Below, in pieces: positions 1 to 7,789 of a stretch of 24,577 nt of DNA. Below the pieces are notes generated by a model. It was not told the DNA's origin, did no database searches, and was given only the letters and a program-made list of their open reading frames with translations. The stretch spans positions 1-24,577 of the forward strand of contig NZ_CALIMW010000213.1 of NCBI RefSeq assembly GCF_938045405.1, written 5' to 3'. The stretch's first letter is position 1. The number at the start of each line of letters is the position of its first letter. This DNA is from an uncultured Campylobacter sp. (GTDB taxonomy: Bacteria; Campylobacterota; Campylobacteria; Campylobacterales; Campylobacteraceae). Made by a program: the position numbers and the translations under genes.

Positions 1-1100
1 TTAAACAGCGGGATTTTGTAGCAAAAGGTGCTGCCCTCGCCGAGCTTTGAGCTGACGCTTTTTGCGATGCCGTAGCGCTTGCAAATTTTATCGATTATGT
101 TTAGCCCGAGACCGAATCCGCCAAGAGCCGCGTTTTCGCGCGAGTATCTCTCCCAGATTGCGCTCGTATCCTTTATGCCGATGCCGAAATCCTGCACGCT
201 AAAGACCGCTATGCTCACCCCTTTTTCTAGCCCGATGATGATCTTGCCGCCTGGGCGCGAGTATTTTATGGCGTTGCTTAGGGTGTTGTCGATGAGGCGC
301 ATTAGCGAGGTTTCGCCCATAAAGACGCTCACGCCTGGCGCTATTCGCGATTGCAGGCTTATATTTTTACTTTTTGCGACCAGATAGATGAAATTTATCC
401 TAGCGCCCAAAAACTCGCTCATATCGATGCGGCGGCTTTTGAAGCTCATCTTGCCGCTTTTGATGAAGTACTCCACGTCCTCGTAAGTAATTACCATCTG
501 CTTGAGCGCGGATTTTATTCGCGCCGTGTGTTTGTCGCGTAGGCCTAGCATCTCGGTGTTGATGAGCGCGACGCCCAGAGGGGTCTTTAGCTCGTGCATC
601 GCGTCGTTGAAAAACGCCTTGATGAGGTTGCTTTGCTGCGCGTAGAAATTTTTTATGATTTTGTAGTTAAACAGCGCGATGATGAGCGCTACGAAAATCG
701 TGATAAAGATCGTGGAGATCGCGATAAATTCTATCTTTGCGTAGCTTATCTTTTTTGAGATGACGAAAAAATGCAGCTTGCCCTCATGCAGAAAGTGGCG
801 CTTAAAAAACACCCGCCCGCCGAATTTCAGCGTGATAAACGCAAAATCCGGCGGCTGCACGCTTAGGTTTGATCTTAAAATTTCGCCGTTTGCATTTAGA
901 ATCGCGTAGTCGTAGATTAGCTCGTCTTTTAGATCCGGATCCGCGCCGGCTAGAGCTTCGCCGCTTTTTTGTATCAGCTCGGCGACGTCGGCGCTCTCCT
1001 CGATTTTGGAATTTAAATAGATTATATAAAGGCTCTCGCTTATAAAGGCGCCGATGATGAAGATCGCGCTAAAAAGCGTAAATTTAAACCCTTTAAGCAT
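1..1100 (-). CDS. Sensor histidine kinase of a two-component system (3' end runs off window)
   Basis: Membrane-bound histidine kinase, partner of the adjacent response regulator. I translated the minus strand from the ATG at 1100-1098 and found 366 open codons to the window edge; only the last few residues are probably missing. Visible parts: transmembrane segment about residues 5-29, a periplasmic region of about 90 residues, a second transmembrane segment about 124-147, an H-box with MHELKTPLG (phospho-acceptor H169), an N-box LIDNTLSNAIKYS (about 269-281), G1 DFGIGI (304-309) and G2 GFGLGLNIID (328-337). There is no clear HAMP or PAS domain, so the short periplasmic region is the likely sensor. 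Its start overlaps the regulator's stop by 8 bases, which implies translational coupling. The ligand is unknown; position after psrABC suggests a sulfur-compound or electron-acceptor signal, which is inference. Confidence 0.93.
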   Translation of the reverse strand, partial: MLKGFKFTLFSAIFIIGAFISESLYIIYLNSKIEESADVAELIQKSGEALAGADPDLKDELIYDYAILNANGEILRSNLSVQPPDFAFITLKFGGRVFFKRHFLHEGKLHFFVISKKISYAKIEFIAISTIFITIFVALIIALFNYKIIKNFYAQQSNLIKAFFNDAMHELKTPLGVALINTEMLGLRDKHTARIKSALKQMVITYEDVEYFIKSGKMSFKSRRIDMSEFLGARINFIYLVAKSKNISLQSRIAPGVSVFMGETSLMRLIDNTLSNAIKYSRPGGKIIIGLEKGVSIAVFSVQDFGIGIKDTSAIWERYSRENAALGGFGLGLNIIDKICKRYGIAKSVSSKLGEGSTFCYKIPLF

Positions 1101-1746
1101 TGATCTTATATCCGAGTCCGCGGCTGGAGAGGATGAAGTCGTTGCTCGTTTTGGCGCGGAGGTTGCTGATATGCACGCGCACGTCGACGCTGCCCGCTTC
1201 GCCGTCCCACACGTCGGCGATGAGTTCATCGACGCTTACGAATCTTTTGATATTGGCGAGCAGAAATTCTATGATTTTGATCTCTTTGGCGCTTAGCGAT
1301 ATCTCTTCGTCCGCGCGCTTTAAAATTTTTAAATTTGCGAAGTAATAAAATTTGCCCGCGATCTTGACGGCGCCCTTTTCGTCGCCGAAATACTTTCGCA
1401 TCAGCTCGCTTACTCTAAATTTAAGCTCGGCTAGGTGGAAAGGTTTTTTTAAGTATTCGTTGCAGCCCAGCTCGTAGCACTGGCTTAAATCGTCGATGTC
1501 GCCGAGCGAGGTCATCATCATCACGGGGGTATTAAGGCCGAGGCTACGCGCGTATCTCAGCACCTCTTCGCCCGAGACCTCCGGCACCTTGATGTCTAAG
1601 ATCAGCAAGTGGTAGGTATTTGCGGCGATCTTATCACAGGCTGCGTCGCCGCTTTCGCATTCGTCCACCTCGTAGCCCAGCTCCGTGAGATACTCGCTTA
1701 CGCTGCTTCTGTATTCAAAATCGTCTTCTAAAAGTAAAATTTTCAA
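1093..1746 (-). CDS. OmpR-family response regulator
   Basis: DNA-binding response regulator of 217 residues, a normal length. The receiver domain (about 1-120) has the acidic pair in LLLEDD, phospho-acceptor D51 in LILDIKVP, T79 and the conserved K101-P102 in LKKPF. The winged-helix domain (about 130-215) ends with the family-like SSRGLGYKI. The start codon is TTG (1746-1744), chosen because MKILLLEDD is the canonical beginning and AGGGAA lies just upstream. The psrC stop is 26 bases upstream and a hairpin spans that junction. The kinase gene overlaps its 3' end. It probably controls the psr operon or other respiratory genes, but no binding site can be assigned from one window. Confidence 0.94.
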   Translation of the reverse strand: MKILLLEDDFEYRSSVSEYLTELGYEVDECESGDAACDKIAANTYHLLILDIKVPEVSGEEVLRYARSLGLNTPVMMMTSLGDIDDLSQCYELGCNEYLKKPFHLAELKFRVSELMRKYFGDEKGAVKIAGKFYYFANLKILKRADEEISLSAKEIKIIEFLLANIKRFVSVDELIADVWDGEAGSVDVRVHISNLRAKTSNDFILSSRGLGYKINA

Positions 1747-1762
1747 ACTCGTTCCCTAAATC

Positions 1763-1782
1763 GGGAGCGAGACTACGCTCCC
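1763..1782 (-). other. Intercistronic hairpin at the psrC/regulator junction
   Basis: GGGAGCG (1763-1769) and CGCTCCC (1776-1782) form a perfect 7-bp, GC-rich stem with a 6-base loop. The psrC stop codon (1775-1773) lies in the loop, and the TTG start of the regulator is 17 bases further on. On the transcribed strand no U-run follows, so an ordinary intrinsic terminator is not well supported. It could protect the 3' end of a processed psrABC message or lower expression of the two regulatory genes. The structure is read directly; its role is inferred. Confidence 0.6.
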
Positions 1783-2744
1783 GTGCAAATTTGCCCCGCA
1801 TATACAACGAAGTAGCGAAGCAGAATGACGCCGCAAAGCACGACGAAAGAATTTAAAACTATAAACGCAGGCTTGTAGGCGTGGTTTTTCAGCGCCGTAA
1901 AGGCGATGATGATCGGAGCGATGAGCCCCGTGCCTAAAACGCCGATCCAGAAAATTTTACCGTAAACCTCGTGCGTCAAAGCCTGCTGTGCCGCAAGCGC
2001 ACTCGTGCCACCCTCGAAATACATCCCGACAAATAGAATGAACAAAAGCGGAATCTCAAAGAGTATCGCGCGCAGATCAAGCACCAAAAGGTATTTTATG
2101 CTATCTTTGTTTAACGAGCCTTTAAAAAATAGAAGTCCCACTAAAATACTCGCCGCAATGCCGCTGGAAAAACCCGATAGCAAAAATAAAATCGGCAGCA
2201 CCGGAGTATTCCAAAGCGGAATTTTCATCACCGCGCTTAGTAAAAAGCCCGTATATGCGCCCACGCAAAGAGCAAGGATAAATAAAATTCGCTCGAAGAG
2301 TTTGGAAGCTTTGGCAAACGAGCTTAGCAAATTTACGATAGGTCGCAGAAAGGCGAGCAGTTTAAATTTACAAATTTCCTCGCCGAAGACGCATAGCGCA
2401 AATACGAAGCTAAGCGGCACGTAGATTAAAAGCGCCGCCACGCCGAGGCTCATCACCGAGCCGAAGTTAAATTTGATCAGCAAAAGATAAAAGCTAAGCG
2501 GCTTGCCCAGATCAAAGATCAAAAGCAAAAGCCCCGCGCAGATCGTGATCGGCGCCGTGATCGCACCCGCTCTAATCATTGCGTCCCAGATGGAATTTTG
2601 CTCGCTTTCGTGGCGGTTCCATTTGACTAAAAGCGCCACCATCGTCGCTCCCGCGCTAAGACCCGCCAAAAATAGATAAATCGCAATCGGCCAAGGCCAG
2701 TAAATTTCAGAGTATTGGCTCATATCGCCCCACATATTATTCAT
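1773..2744 (-). CDS. psrC: NrfD/PsrC-family membrane subunit of polysulfide/thiosulfate reductase
   Basis: Integral membrane anchor of the reductase, 323 residues, which in this family takes electrons from menaquinol and passes them to the iron-sulfur subunit. The start resembles the family: a short N-terminus with YWPWPIAIYLFLAGLSAGA leading into the first helix, then about eight hydrophobic segments separated by short loops. The ATG at 2744-2742 overlaps the end of psrB by 8 bases and is preceded by GGAGG within psrB, so the start is well supported and coupling is likely. It sits third in the psrA-psrB-psrC order and is followed by the two-component genes. The quinone-reductase role comes from the family; the exact substrate cannot be read from this subunit. 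Confidence 0.92.
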   Translation of the reverse strand: MNNMWGDMSQYSEIYWPWPIAIYLFLAGLSAGATMVALLVKWNRHESEQNSIWDAMIRAGAITAPITICAGLLLLIFDLGKPLSFYLLLIKFNFGSVMSLGVAALLIYVPLSFVFALCVFGEEICKFKLLAFLRPIVNLLSSFAKASKLFERILFILALCVGAYTGFLLSAVMKIPLWNTPVLPILFLLSGFSSGIAASILVGLLFFKGSLNKDSIKYLLVLDLRAILFEIPLLFILFVGMYFEGGTSALAAQQALTHEVYGKIFWIGVLGTGLIAPIIIAFTALKNHAYKPAFIVLNSFVVLCGVILLRYFVVYAGQICTGA

Positions 2745-3303
2745 AGCGTCCTCCTTTTTTGTTTTTGATATTCGCTAGGCGCGGTTTGGTGTTTAGATAT
2801 GCTTTTGGATATTCTACGCTTGTTTTGGCTAGCAGCTTGCTTACCTCGGAATTTAGGTCATTTACGTCGCCGAAAGTTAAAGCATCCGTTGGGCACACGC
2901 TTACGCAGGCAGGCTGCAAACCTTTGCTAGTGCGGTTCGTGTAGCAAAAGGTGCATTTGCCGATAGCGTGCGTGATAGGATCGACAAATCTAGCGTCGTA
3001 AGGACAGGCCAGGATGCAGTATTTGCAGCTGACGCAAAGCCTCTCGTCTATGAGCGTTACGCCGTCTTTGGTTTTAAAGCTCGCTCCCGTAGGGCAGACG
3101 TCCACGCAGGGGCTATCCTCGCACATAACGCAGCTGGCGCGCGAATAATCGAGCTTTAAATTTGGAAAAACGCCGCTTGTTTTGCCGTGAACCTGCAGCC
3201 TATAAACGCCGCTCGGCACGCCGTTTTCGTTCCTGCACGCAACCGAACAGGCTTGGCAACCTATACATAAATTTTCGTCGTGAATCATTATGAGTTTTTT
3301 CAT
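2737..3303 (-). CDS. psrB: 4Fe-4S ferredoxin-type electron-transfer subunit of polysulfide/thiosulfate reductase
   Basis: Electron-transfer subunit of 188 residues linking the membrane anchor to the molybdenum subunit. Sixteen cysteines in four groups can hold four [4Fe-4S] clusters: C13/C16/C19/C23, C58/C61/C66/C70, C90/C93/C96/C100 and C117/C120/C133/C137. The arrangement is that of the DmsB/PsrB/PhsB family. A longer reading from a TTG at 3318 exists, but I prefer the ATG at 3303 because AAAGGGG sits just before it and MKKLIMIHDENLCIGC is the usual beginning. There is no signal peptide; such subunits are exported together with the Tat-bearing partner. The psrA stop is 11 bases upstream and psrC overlaps the 3' end. 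Confidence 0.93.
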   Translation of the reverse strand: MKKLIMIHDENLCIGCQACSVACRNENGVPSGVYRLQVHGKTSGVFPNLKLDYSRASCVMCEDSPCVDVCPTGASFKTKDGVTLIDERLCVSCKYCILACPYDARFVDPITHAIGKCTFCYTNRTSKGLQPACVSVCPTDALTFGDVNDLNSEVSKLLAKTSVEYPKAYLNTKPRLANIKNKKGGRYE

Positions 3304-3314
3304 AACCGCCCCTT

Positions 3315-5579
3315 TCAAATTTTAACTATATCGACGCCGACGTTGGTTACCATCGTGCTTACCACAGGACCCGCAGCGGGATCGAGAAGGACGCTTTGGT
3401 TGGTGCCTACGCCGTTCGTGCGCTTTAGCCCCGGACTTACGTGCCCAAAGCCGTGGTATAAAAACAGGCAATCGTCCCTGATGCCTTGCGTGACGAAAAT
3501 TTTAGCCTTTTGCTCGCCGAATTTGTTTTTGAGCTTTACGATATCGCCCGTCTTTAGCCCCTCCGCTTTTGCAGAAGCTGGGCTGATCCAAACCGGCGAT
3601 TCGCTCATCATATCGTTTAAAATTTTGACATTTTGCGTGTGGCCGTTGGTGTGAAGTGCGGTCTTGCCGGTCATTAGGCAGTATTTGTGTCCGCCGAATA
3701 CGTCCATACCCTCGGTGTTTAAGCAGCCGTATCCCGCGAAAAGCTCCTCCACTTTCGGCGCGAAAAGCTCGATCTTGCCGCTCGGGGTTTTAAATTTCAT
3801 CTGCGAGCTCATCTCGCCGTTTTCATCCACGAACTCCGCCGCGGCAGGATATTTATCGATAAATTTAGCCACGAGCTTCGGCTCTCGGTAGTATAGCTTC
3901 GGCACCTTGTAGCTTACGTAGCCGTTTTTGATTAAATTTGCGATTAGCTCGGCGTTGCCTTTGGCTTGCTGCATACGGTATTCGTCGATGTTGTTCCAAG
4001 TGTAGTCCTTATCGATCTTCATCATCCTTGCAAGCTCTCTAAAAATTTCATAGCCGCACTTCGTATCGCCCACCGGCTCGACGGCTTTGTTTCGCATCAC
4101 AAATCCCGGCGCGGTGCCGCCTTTGTTTTGAATCGACTCGTCGCGCTCTAAATACGTGGATTCGGGCAAGATCACGTCAGCTAGGCACGCGAAGTCGCTC
4201 ATATACACGTCGATTGCGAGCACGAAGTCTAGCTTTTTGATCGCCTCTACGCTCTTATCCACGCCCGCAACGTTGATGAGGTGGTTAAAGCGCGTGCTGA
4301 CCCAGCCTTTTACAGGATACGGTTTTTCGCTTAAAATCGTAGGCGCGATCTGCATCAAAACGCCGTGTTTGCGCGGCACGAAGAAATTTTCGCTACCTTC
4401 TTCGCCGCAGCCGTCGATACGCGCGGTCTTTGGAATTTTAAAATTTTTATCCGGGTTTGAGATGGTAGGGAATAGATCCTCTTTGCAAAGCGCGTTGAAG
4501 GTTTTGGAGTCTTTAGAGAAGTAAATTCCGCCCTTTTTCTCGACGTTTCCCATCAGCGCGTTTGCGATCGCGATGGCGCGCGTGCGGATATATTCGGCCT
4601 TAGCGGTCGTGGTTTTATGACCCCAGTCGATTACGACTGCGGGAGCCGCGGCGTAAATTTCATTTGCGATGCGCTCGATCTTGTCCGCTTTGATCCCCGT
4701 AATGCCCTCTTGCCAAAGCGGCGTCGTATCCTTCACGGACTGCTTTAGCTCCTCTAGCCCCACGGCATATTGTTCGATAAATTTTTTGTCGTATTTGTTA
4801 TCGCGCAGCCAGACGTGAATCAGCGCCATCAAAAACGCCGCGTCGGTCCCCGGTTTTATCGGCAGCCACTCGTCAGCTTTGGAAGCTACGACGCTAAAGC
4901 GCGGATCGAGAACCAAAAGCTTTACGTCTTCTCTGCTTGCGGCTTTTGCGAGCTTTTTAGTTTTTGAGATGTCGATGCCTTCAAAAAGATTATGGCCGAA
5001 ATTTACGATATATTTTGCATCGCCGTAGTCTCTTTGCATATTAGCGCCGAAGGTGTGCGGCACGGCGATATTGTAGGTGACCGGGCAACAGGACCAGTGC
5101 GAGTAGATGTTCGGGCTGCCGTAGGCACAGGCGAAATTCATCATCTGAGTGTGGTGCTCGCCCGTTTTGGATGTAAAAACTACGCTTTGCGGGCCGTATT
5201 TTTGCGAAATCTCGTCTAGTCTCTGCGCGCAAATTTTAAGCGCCTCGTCCCAGCTCGCCTCTTTAAATTTACCCTCGCCGCGCTCGCCCACGCGAATGAG
5301 CGGCTTAATGAGCCTTTGATCGTCGTAGAGCTGATTTATGCCCGCGCCTCCGCGAGCACAGACCGAGGTTTTGTTTGAAAAGCGATGGTTGCCCTCGATG
5401 AGAGCGCCGCGACCGTTTTTGACGGTAACTTCGATAGGACAGCGCGAGGAGCACATCTCGCAGACGCTGGCGACTTTCTTTTCCGTCCCGCCGGTGACCG
5501 CGCTAGCGTTTAAATTTAGATTTAGCGTCGCTAGCGTGCCGATTGCGGCGGTGCTTTTTAAGAAATTTCGTCTATTCAT
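3315..5579 (-). CDS. psrA: Molybdopterin oxidoreductase, polysulfide/thiosulfate reductase catalytic subunit
   Basis: Periplasmic catalytic subunit (754 residues) of the DMSO-reductase superfamily, PsrA/PhsA branch, reducing polysulfide or thiosulfate to sulfide. A twin-arginine signal (NRRNFLKS, then a hydrophobic stretch ending near NASA) starts the protein. C40, C43, C47 and C74 form the [4Fe-4S] site of the bis-MGD fold. The molybdenum ligand is expected in HWSCCPV (C164 or C165). The C-terminal cofactor-binding domain carries TNGVGTNQS and ends with a PsrA/PhsA-like tail. The ATG at 5579 has AAGGAG upstream. It is first in psrABC. Tetrathionate or arsenate activity is not excluded in this superfamily, but the NrfD anchor and overall look favour sulfur compounds. 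Confidence 0.9.
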   Translation of the reverse strand: MNRRNFLKSTAAIGTLATLNLNLNASAVTGGTEKKVASVCEMCSSRCPIEVTVKNGRGALIEGNHRFSNKTSVCARGGAGINQLYDDQRLIKPLIRVGERGEGKFKEASWDEALKICAQRLDEISQKYGPQSVVFTSKTGEHHTQMMNFACAYGSPNIYSHWSCCPVTYNIAVPHTFGANMQRDYGDAKYIVNFGHNLFEGIDISKTKKLAKAASREDVKLLVLDPRFSVVASKADEWLPIKPGTDAAFLMALIHVWLRDNKYDKKFIEQYAVGLEELKQSVKDTTPLWQEGITGIKADKIERIANEIYAAAPAVVIDWGHKTTTAKAEYIRTRAIAIANALMGNVEKKGGIYFSKDSKTFNALCKEDLFPTISNPDKNFKIPKTARIDGCGEEGSENFFVPRKHGVLMQIAPTILSEKPYPVKGWVSTRFNHLINVAGVDKSVEAIKKLDFVLAIDVYMSDFACLADVILPESTYLERDESIQNKGGTAPGFVMRNKAVEPVGDTKCGYEIFRELARMMKIDKDYTWNNIDEYRMQQAKGNAELIANLIKNGYVSYKVPKLYYREPKLVAKFIDKYPAAAEFVDENGEMSSQMKFKTPSGKIELFAPKVEELFAGYGCLNTEGMDVFGGHKYCLMTGKTALHTNGHTQNVKILNDMMSESPVWISPASAKAEGLKTGDIVKLKNKFGEQKAKIFVTQGIRDDCLFLYHGFGHVSPGLKRTNGVGTNQSVLLDPAAGPVVSTMVTNVGVDIVKI

Positions 5580-5623
5580 AAAAACTCCTTACCTTTAAAT
5601 TTCGGTAGGAATTCTAAGGCTTC

Positions 5624-5629
5624 ATCGTA
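5624..5629 (-). promoter_or_regulatory. Possible -10 box for psrABC and the two-component genes
   Basis: On the minus strand TACGAT lies about 45 bases upstream of the psrA start and follows a T-rich stretch, as in Campylobacter sigma-70 promoters, which often lack a clear -35. It matches TATAAT at four of six positions. It is the best candidate I see between the transporter stop and psrA, but the match is weak. Confidence 0.25.
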
Positions 5630-5670
5630 AAAATAAGGTTAATTTTGATAATGCAGCTTTTGGCTTAGAC

Positions 5671-5688
5671 TTTATCTCAAAAGATAAA
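5671..5688 (-). terminator. Weak AT-rich hairpin at the end of the transporter gene
   Basis: TTTATCT (5671-5677) and AGATAAA (5682-5688) form a perfect 7-bp stem with a 4-base loop that includes part of the transporter stop codon. It is AT-rich and lacks a U-run, so it would be a poor terminator; it may only partly separate the transporter from psrABC. Confidence 0.25.
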
Positions 5689-6897
5689 ATGCGTCCTGCG
5701 CCGTATTTTAAAGCCGTAAAATAGCGCCAGCAGTAGCAAAATGCTAATTGCGCCGCAGATCGCAAGGGCTACGCGAGCGCCTAGCAGCTCGGTAAAAAAG
5801 CCCGATATGAGCGCTCCAAATGGCGTACTACCTATTAAAAATAGCGCGTATAAGCTAAGCACGCGCCCGCGAAATTCGTTGCTTACGTGTATCTGCACGG
5901 TGGAGTTAATGCTTGAGTTTGTGATTACGAAAAGAAACCCAGTTACGGCAAGCCCTACTGCAGCCCATGCGAAGGAATTCGCAGCCCCAGTAAGAGCTAA
6001 GCTTACCCCCATAGCGATCGCGCACGATCTGATTTTGCGGATGCCAAGTTTATCAAAAACTGCTACGAAAAGCGCGCCGCAAAAGGCTCCCACGCCCAGA
6101 GCCGACATCAAATATCCAAAGCTTCGCTCATCCGCGTCTAGGCTAAGCTTAACAAGTGCCGAGATTGTTACGTTGTAATTTGGCACCAGCGTCGCTACGA
6201 TAAGCACTATTATCATTAGCTCGCTTAGGGTTTTTTTGTGCGATACATACGAAATTCCAGCACCTATCGAGGCAAAAACGCCTCCGCTTCTGCTAGATAG
6301 CGTAGTAGCGGATGGCGGAATTTTTATGAAAAACAGCGAAACGATGATGCCTAAAAAGCTAAGCGCATTGAATAAAAAGCAAAAGCCCACGCCCCACAGC
6401 GCCATCACGATCCCCGCAAGTGCGGGTCCTGCAATACGAGCGACGTTGAAGGACATAGAATTTAACGCTATGGCGTTGGCTAGATCGCGGGGCGAGTCGA
6501 TGAGGTCTTTTACCATCGACTGACGGCTCGGGGCATCCATGCTGGTAAAGATGCCACTTGCAAAAGCGCAAAATAAAATTTTGCCGAAAGAATATAGCTC
6601 GCAAAAGCTCATAACCGCGAAAATTGAGGCGGTCACCGCCATGCCTATTTGAGCGAGCAAAAGGATCTTTTTGCGATTAAACTTATCGAGCAGTACACCG
6701 GAAAACGGCGTGAAAAGTAGCGCGGGCAAGAACCTCGCCGCAGCTACGAGGCTGACCTTAAAAGCGTCTGCGGTGATGCTTAGCACTAGCCACGGCAGTG
6801 CGACGCTTTGCATCCAAGAACCGATCAGCGAGAGGTTCATCCCGATCCAATAAATTCTAAAATTTGAGTATTTAAGCGATAGGAAGGGATTTTTCAA
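5677..6897 (-). CDS. Major facilitator superfamily transporter, EntS/MFS_3-like
   Basis: Inner-membrane transporter of 406 residues with about 12 hydrophobic segments. The start (PFLSLKYSNFRIYWIG) and the loop LLDKFNRKK between helices 2 and 3 (the MFS A-type motif) resemble the MFS_3 group of exporters that includes EntS. The substrate cannot be inferred. The start codon is TTG at 6897-6895; it is preferred over later ATGs because the family motif begins immediately, and AAGG lies about nine bases upstream. A consensus TATAAT is about 30 bases upstream. The gene ends about 100 bases before psrA on the same strand, so partial read-through into the psr operon is possible, although a functional link is not shown. 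Confidence 0.85.
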   Translation of the reverse strand: MKNPFLSLKYSNFRIYWIGMNLSLIGSWMQSVALPWLVLSITADAFKVSLVAAARFLPALLFTPFSGVLLDKFNRKKILLLAQIGMAVTASIFAVMSFCELYSFGKILFCAFASGIFTSMDAPSRQSMVKDLIDSPRDLANAIALNSMSFNVARIAGPALAGIVMALWGVGFCFLFNALSFLGIIVSLFFIKIPPSATTLSSRSGGVFASIGAGISYVSHKKTLSELMIIVLIVATLVPNYNVTISALVKLSLDADERSFGYLMSALGVGAFCGALFVAVFDKLGIRKIRSCAIAMGVSLALTGAANSFAWAAVGLAVTGFLFVITNSSINSTVQIHVSNEFRGRVLSLYALFLIGSTPFGALISGFFTELLGARVALAICGAISILLLLALFYGFKIRRRTHFIF

Positions 6898-6926
6898 CGC
6901 GCTGCCTTTTGAAATTTTGATTTGAG

Positions 6927-6932
6927 ATTATA
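6927..6932 (-). promoter_or_regulatory. -10 box for the MFS transporter gene
   Basis: A perfect TATAAT on the minus strand (ATTATA on plus) lies 30 bases upstream of the TTG start, inside the AT-rich divergent region shared with the PAS gene. There is no convincing -35, which is usual for Campylobacter sigma-70. Confidence 0.55.
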
Positions 6933-7016
6933 CATTAAATTTTAAAAATTCACTTAAAGATTTAACATTTATAAAAATTTAACGAAAATTTAATATTTCT
7001 GAAAAGAAAAATTTTA

Positions 7017-7022
7017 TATACT
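7017..7022 (+). promoter_or_regulatory. -10 box for the PAS-domain gene
   Basis: TATACT within TTTTATATACT, 31 bases upstream of the PAS gene start, preceded by very AT-rich DNA. AAAGGA (7042-7047) supplies the ribosome site. Confidence 0.5.
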
Positions 7023-7053
7023 CTGCAATAAATTTTTAAGCAAAGGATTAAAA

Positions 7054-7620
7054 ATGCAAAGACCGACTCCGATTAATCAGGAAATCAAACTCGACGAGAA
7101 GCGCTATATAGTTTCCAAAACCGATCCGAAGGGCATTATCACGTTTGCAAATCCGTATTTTTGTATGATTTGCGGCTATAGTGAGCTTGAGCTCTTGGGG
7201 CAGCCGCATAACATCATACGACATCCGGATATGCCGCGCATAGCGTTTAAGCTTATGTGGGATACGATACAGCAGGGCAAGGATTTTACCGCCGTGGTTA
7301 AAAATTTAGCCAAAGATGGGCGCTTTTATTGGGTCATTACCGAATTTACTTCTAAAAAAGATCCCGTGACGGGGCAGATCACCGAATACACGGCATTTCG
7401 CAAGGCTCCACCAAGATCTGCGATCGAAACTATAGAGCCAATTTATAGGGCATTGCTGGATGCTGAAAGAAACGGCGGTATGCAGGCTAGCCAAAAGGCG
7501 TTCGTGGACTTTTTAAAGAGCAAAGGCGAAACCTACGAGAGCTGGATCGCAAAGGTCTCAGGTAAATCAAATCCGCTCACTGCAATGTTTTTTAAGGCGA
7601 TGAAAAAGCTTTTTAGCTAG
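7054..7620 (+). CDS. Stand-alone PAS-domain sensor protein, Aer/CetB-like
   Basis: Soluble 188-residue protein with one PAS domain (about 18-120) and a short helical tail. The segment NIIRHPDMPRIAFKLMW (H57-P58-D59-M60-P61), followed by VKNLAKDGRFYWV, is typical of the Aer/CetB type, where PAS domains often bind FAD and report redox state. FAD binding is therefore plausible but not shown. No transmembrane segment, HAMP, methyl-accepting or kinase domain is present, so it must act through a partner. In C. jejuni the CetB PAS protein works with the separate CetA; no CetA-like gene is in this window. It has its own promoter and a hairpin downstream. The residues after about 125 match nothing I recognise. 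Confidence 0.82.
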   Translation: MQRPTPINQEIKLDEKRYIVSKTDPKGIITFANPYFCMICGYSELELLGQPHNIIRHPDMPRIAFKLMWDTIQQGKDFTAVVKNLAKDGRFYWVITEFTSKKDPVTGQITEYTAFRKAPPRSAIETIEPIYRALLDAERNGGMQASQKAFVDFLKSKGETYESWIAKVSGKSNPLTAMFFKAMKKLFS

Positions 7621-7643
7621 TCCAGTTAAAATTTAATGCAAAC

Positions 7644-7658
7644 CCCGCGCAATGCGGG
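7644..7658 (+). terminator. Hairpin downstream of the PAS gene
   Basis: CCCGC (7644-7648) and GCGGG (7654-7658) form a 5-bp GC stem with the loop GCAAT, 24 bases after the PAS stop, followed by ATTATT rather than a clean U-run. A modest terminator candidate between convergent PAS and recO. Confidence 0.4.
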
Positions 7659-7789
7659 ATTATTCGGCTCGGCGCGAGTAGAAGACAAATAAAGCGCAAA
7701 GCCGCCCGCTCATGAATTTTGAAATTCTACGAAATTTTAAATTTAGCGCTTGAGCTTTGAATTTTACGTCCACACCAAATGCGCCGCGC

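Noticed and set aside
2005..2424. 139-codon frame opposite psrC
   Set aside because: Antisense to conserved membrane helices, no family features and no ribosome site.
3303..3318. Five extra residues at the start of psrB from TTG 3318
   Set aside because: They overlap the psrA stop and contain the AAAGGGG ribosome site of the ATG at 3303.
5741..6178. 145-codon frame opposite the MFS transporter
   Set aside because: Antisense to transmembrane segments, no domain and no promoter context.
7621..7789. Hidden small gene between the PAS gene and recO
   Set aside because: The only longer plus-strand frame (from 7750) runs antisense through recO and has no ribosome site.
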